In this document: one piece after another, positions 14,386-14,523 of the stretch
Layout: each line of letters begins with the position of its first letter
Position numbering within the stretch: position 1 is the first letter of the stretch
From: Bifidobacterium breve
Lineage (GTDB): Bacteria > Actinomycetota > Acidimicrobiia > IMCC26256 > PALSA-555
Length of the DNA: 14,523 nucleotides
Direction of reading: 5' to 3'
Assembly: GCA_945889545.1 (NCBI GenBank)
Contig: CAMDCC010000041.1
Coordinates: 1 to 14,523 of the forward strand
Notes under the pieces: generated by a model
Seen by the model: only the letters and a program-made list of their open reading frames with translations
Database searches by the model: none
What the model was told of the DNA's origin: nothing
Program-made: the position numbers and the translations under genes

Positions 14386-14523
14386 TGCCACCGCTCACCA
14401 AGGATCGCCACTTCGAGGTGCTGCGCACCGTGCTCGCGCTCGTGGAGGAGCAGGGCTCGGTGACGTTGGCCGACGGCGCGGCCGCAGCAGGAGTGGACGA
14501 GGACACGCTGCGCGGGCTGCTCG
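14385..14523 (+). CDS. second WYL-type regulator, PafC-like, cut by window end
   Basis: The ATG at 14385 shares one base with the TGA of the preceding WYL gene (TGATG), so translation is probably coupled. The 46 visible codons read as a helix-turn-helix start: KDRHFEVLRTVLALVEEQGS, then VTLADGAAAAGVDEDTLRGLL. This is the layout of the N-terminal winged helix of PafC-like proteins. The WYL domain itself would lie beyond the window, so the family is inferred from position, overlap and this short helix pattern. Confidence 0.6.
   Translation, partial: MPPLTKDRHFEVLRTVLALVEEQGSVTLADGAAAAGVDEDTLRGLL

Overview
The window is about 14.5 kb of high-GC DNA with tightly packed genes and many GTG starts. 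Promoters look like TACGAT-type -10 boxes. Together with the PafB/PafC-like WYL regulator pair at the right end, an actinobacterial ERCC4-family nuclease and a multi-fused branched-chain-amino-acid-type transporter, this points to an actinobacterium, perhaps Acidimicrobiia-like. The lineage is inferred from gene content and style, not from a marker gene.

Left part (1-4331). A minus-strand operon encodes an RNase Z-like metallo-beta-lactamase hydrolase and a small YkvA/DUF1232 membrane protein; a further gene may start at the left edge. Next come a plus-strand unknown protein with a glycine-rich segment, a toxin-first toxin/antitoxin pair (1985-2516), a plus-strand unknown soluble protein (2748-3365), and two unknown minus-strand genes coupled by an ATGA overlap (3418-4331).

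Middle part (4529-6642). The plus-strand gene at 4529-5881 joins an actinobacterial-type ERCC4 (XPF/MUS81-like) nuclease to a complete GIY-YIG nuclease module. It converges on a small coiled-coil/one-TM protein gene, and the two genes share one CTAG as opposite-strand stop codons. A short ribosome-hibernation-factor gene follows on the minus strand.

Transport part (6801-13261). A secreted type I periplasmic binding protein gene runs on the plus strand. It meets, tail to tail, a two-gene minus-strand operon of giant fusions: an MFS transporter joined to a LivF-type ATPase (737 codons), then LivH-LivM-LivG in one chain (944 codons). Two permease halves, two ATPases and a binding protein make a full LivFGHM-K-type importer from three polypeptides, with an extra 12-helix MFS carrier tethered to one ATPase.

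Right end (13420-14523). Two overlapping WYL-domain regulator genes diverge from the transporter operon. The spacer holds putative promoters facing both ways and a perfect 10-bp inverted repeat whose arms lie near both -35 regions. A 17-bp sequence containing an extended -10-like element occurs upstream of both the WYL operon and the dual-nuclease gene.

The best candidates for something new are the ERCC4/GIY-YIG fusion with its coupled unknown neighbours, and the MFS-LivF / LivHMG fused transporter. No IS element, CRISPR array, rRNA or tRNA was seen.
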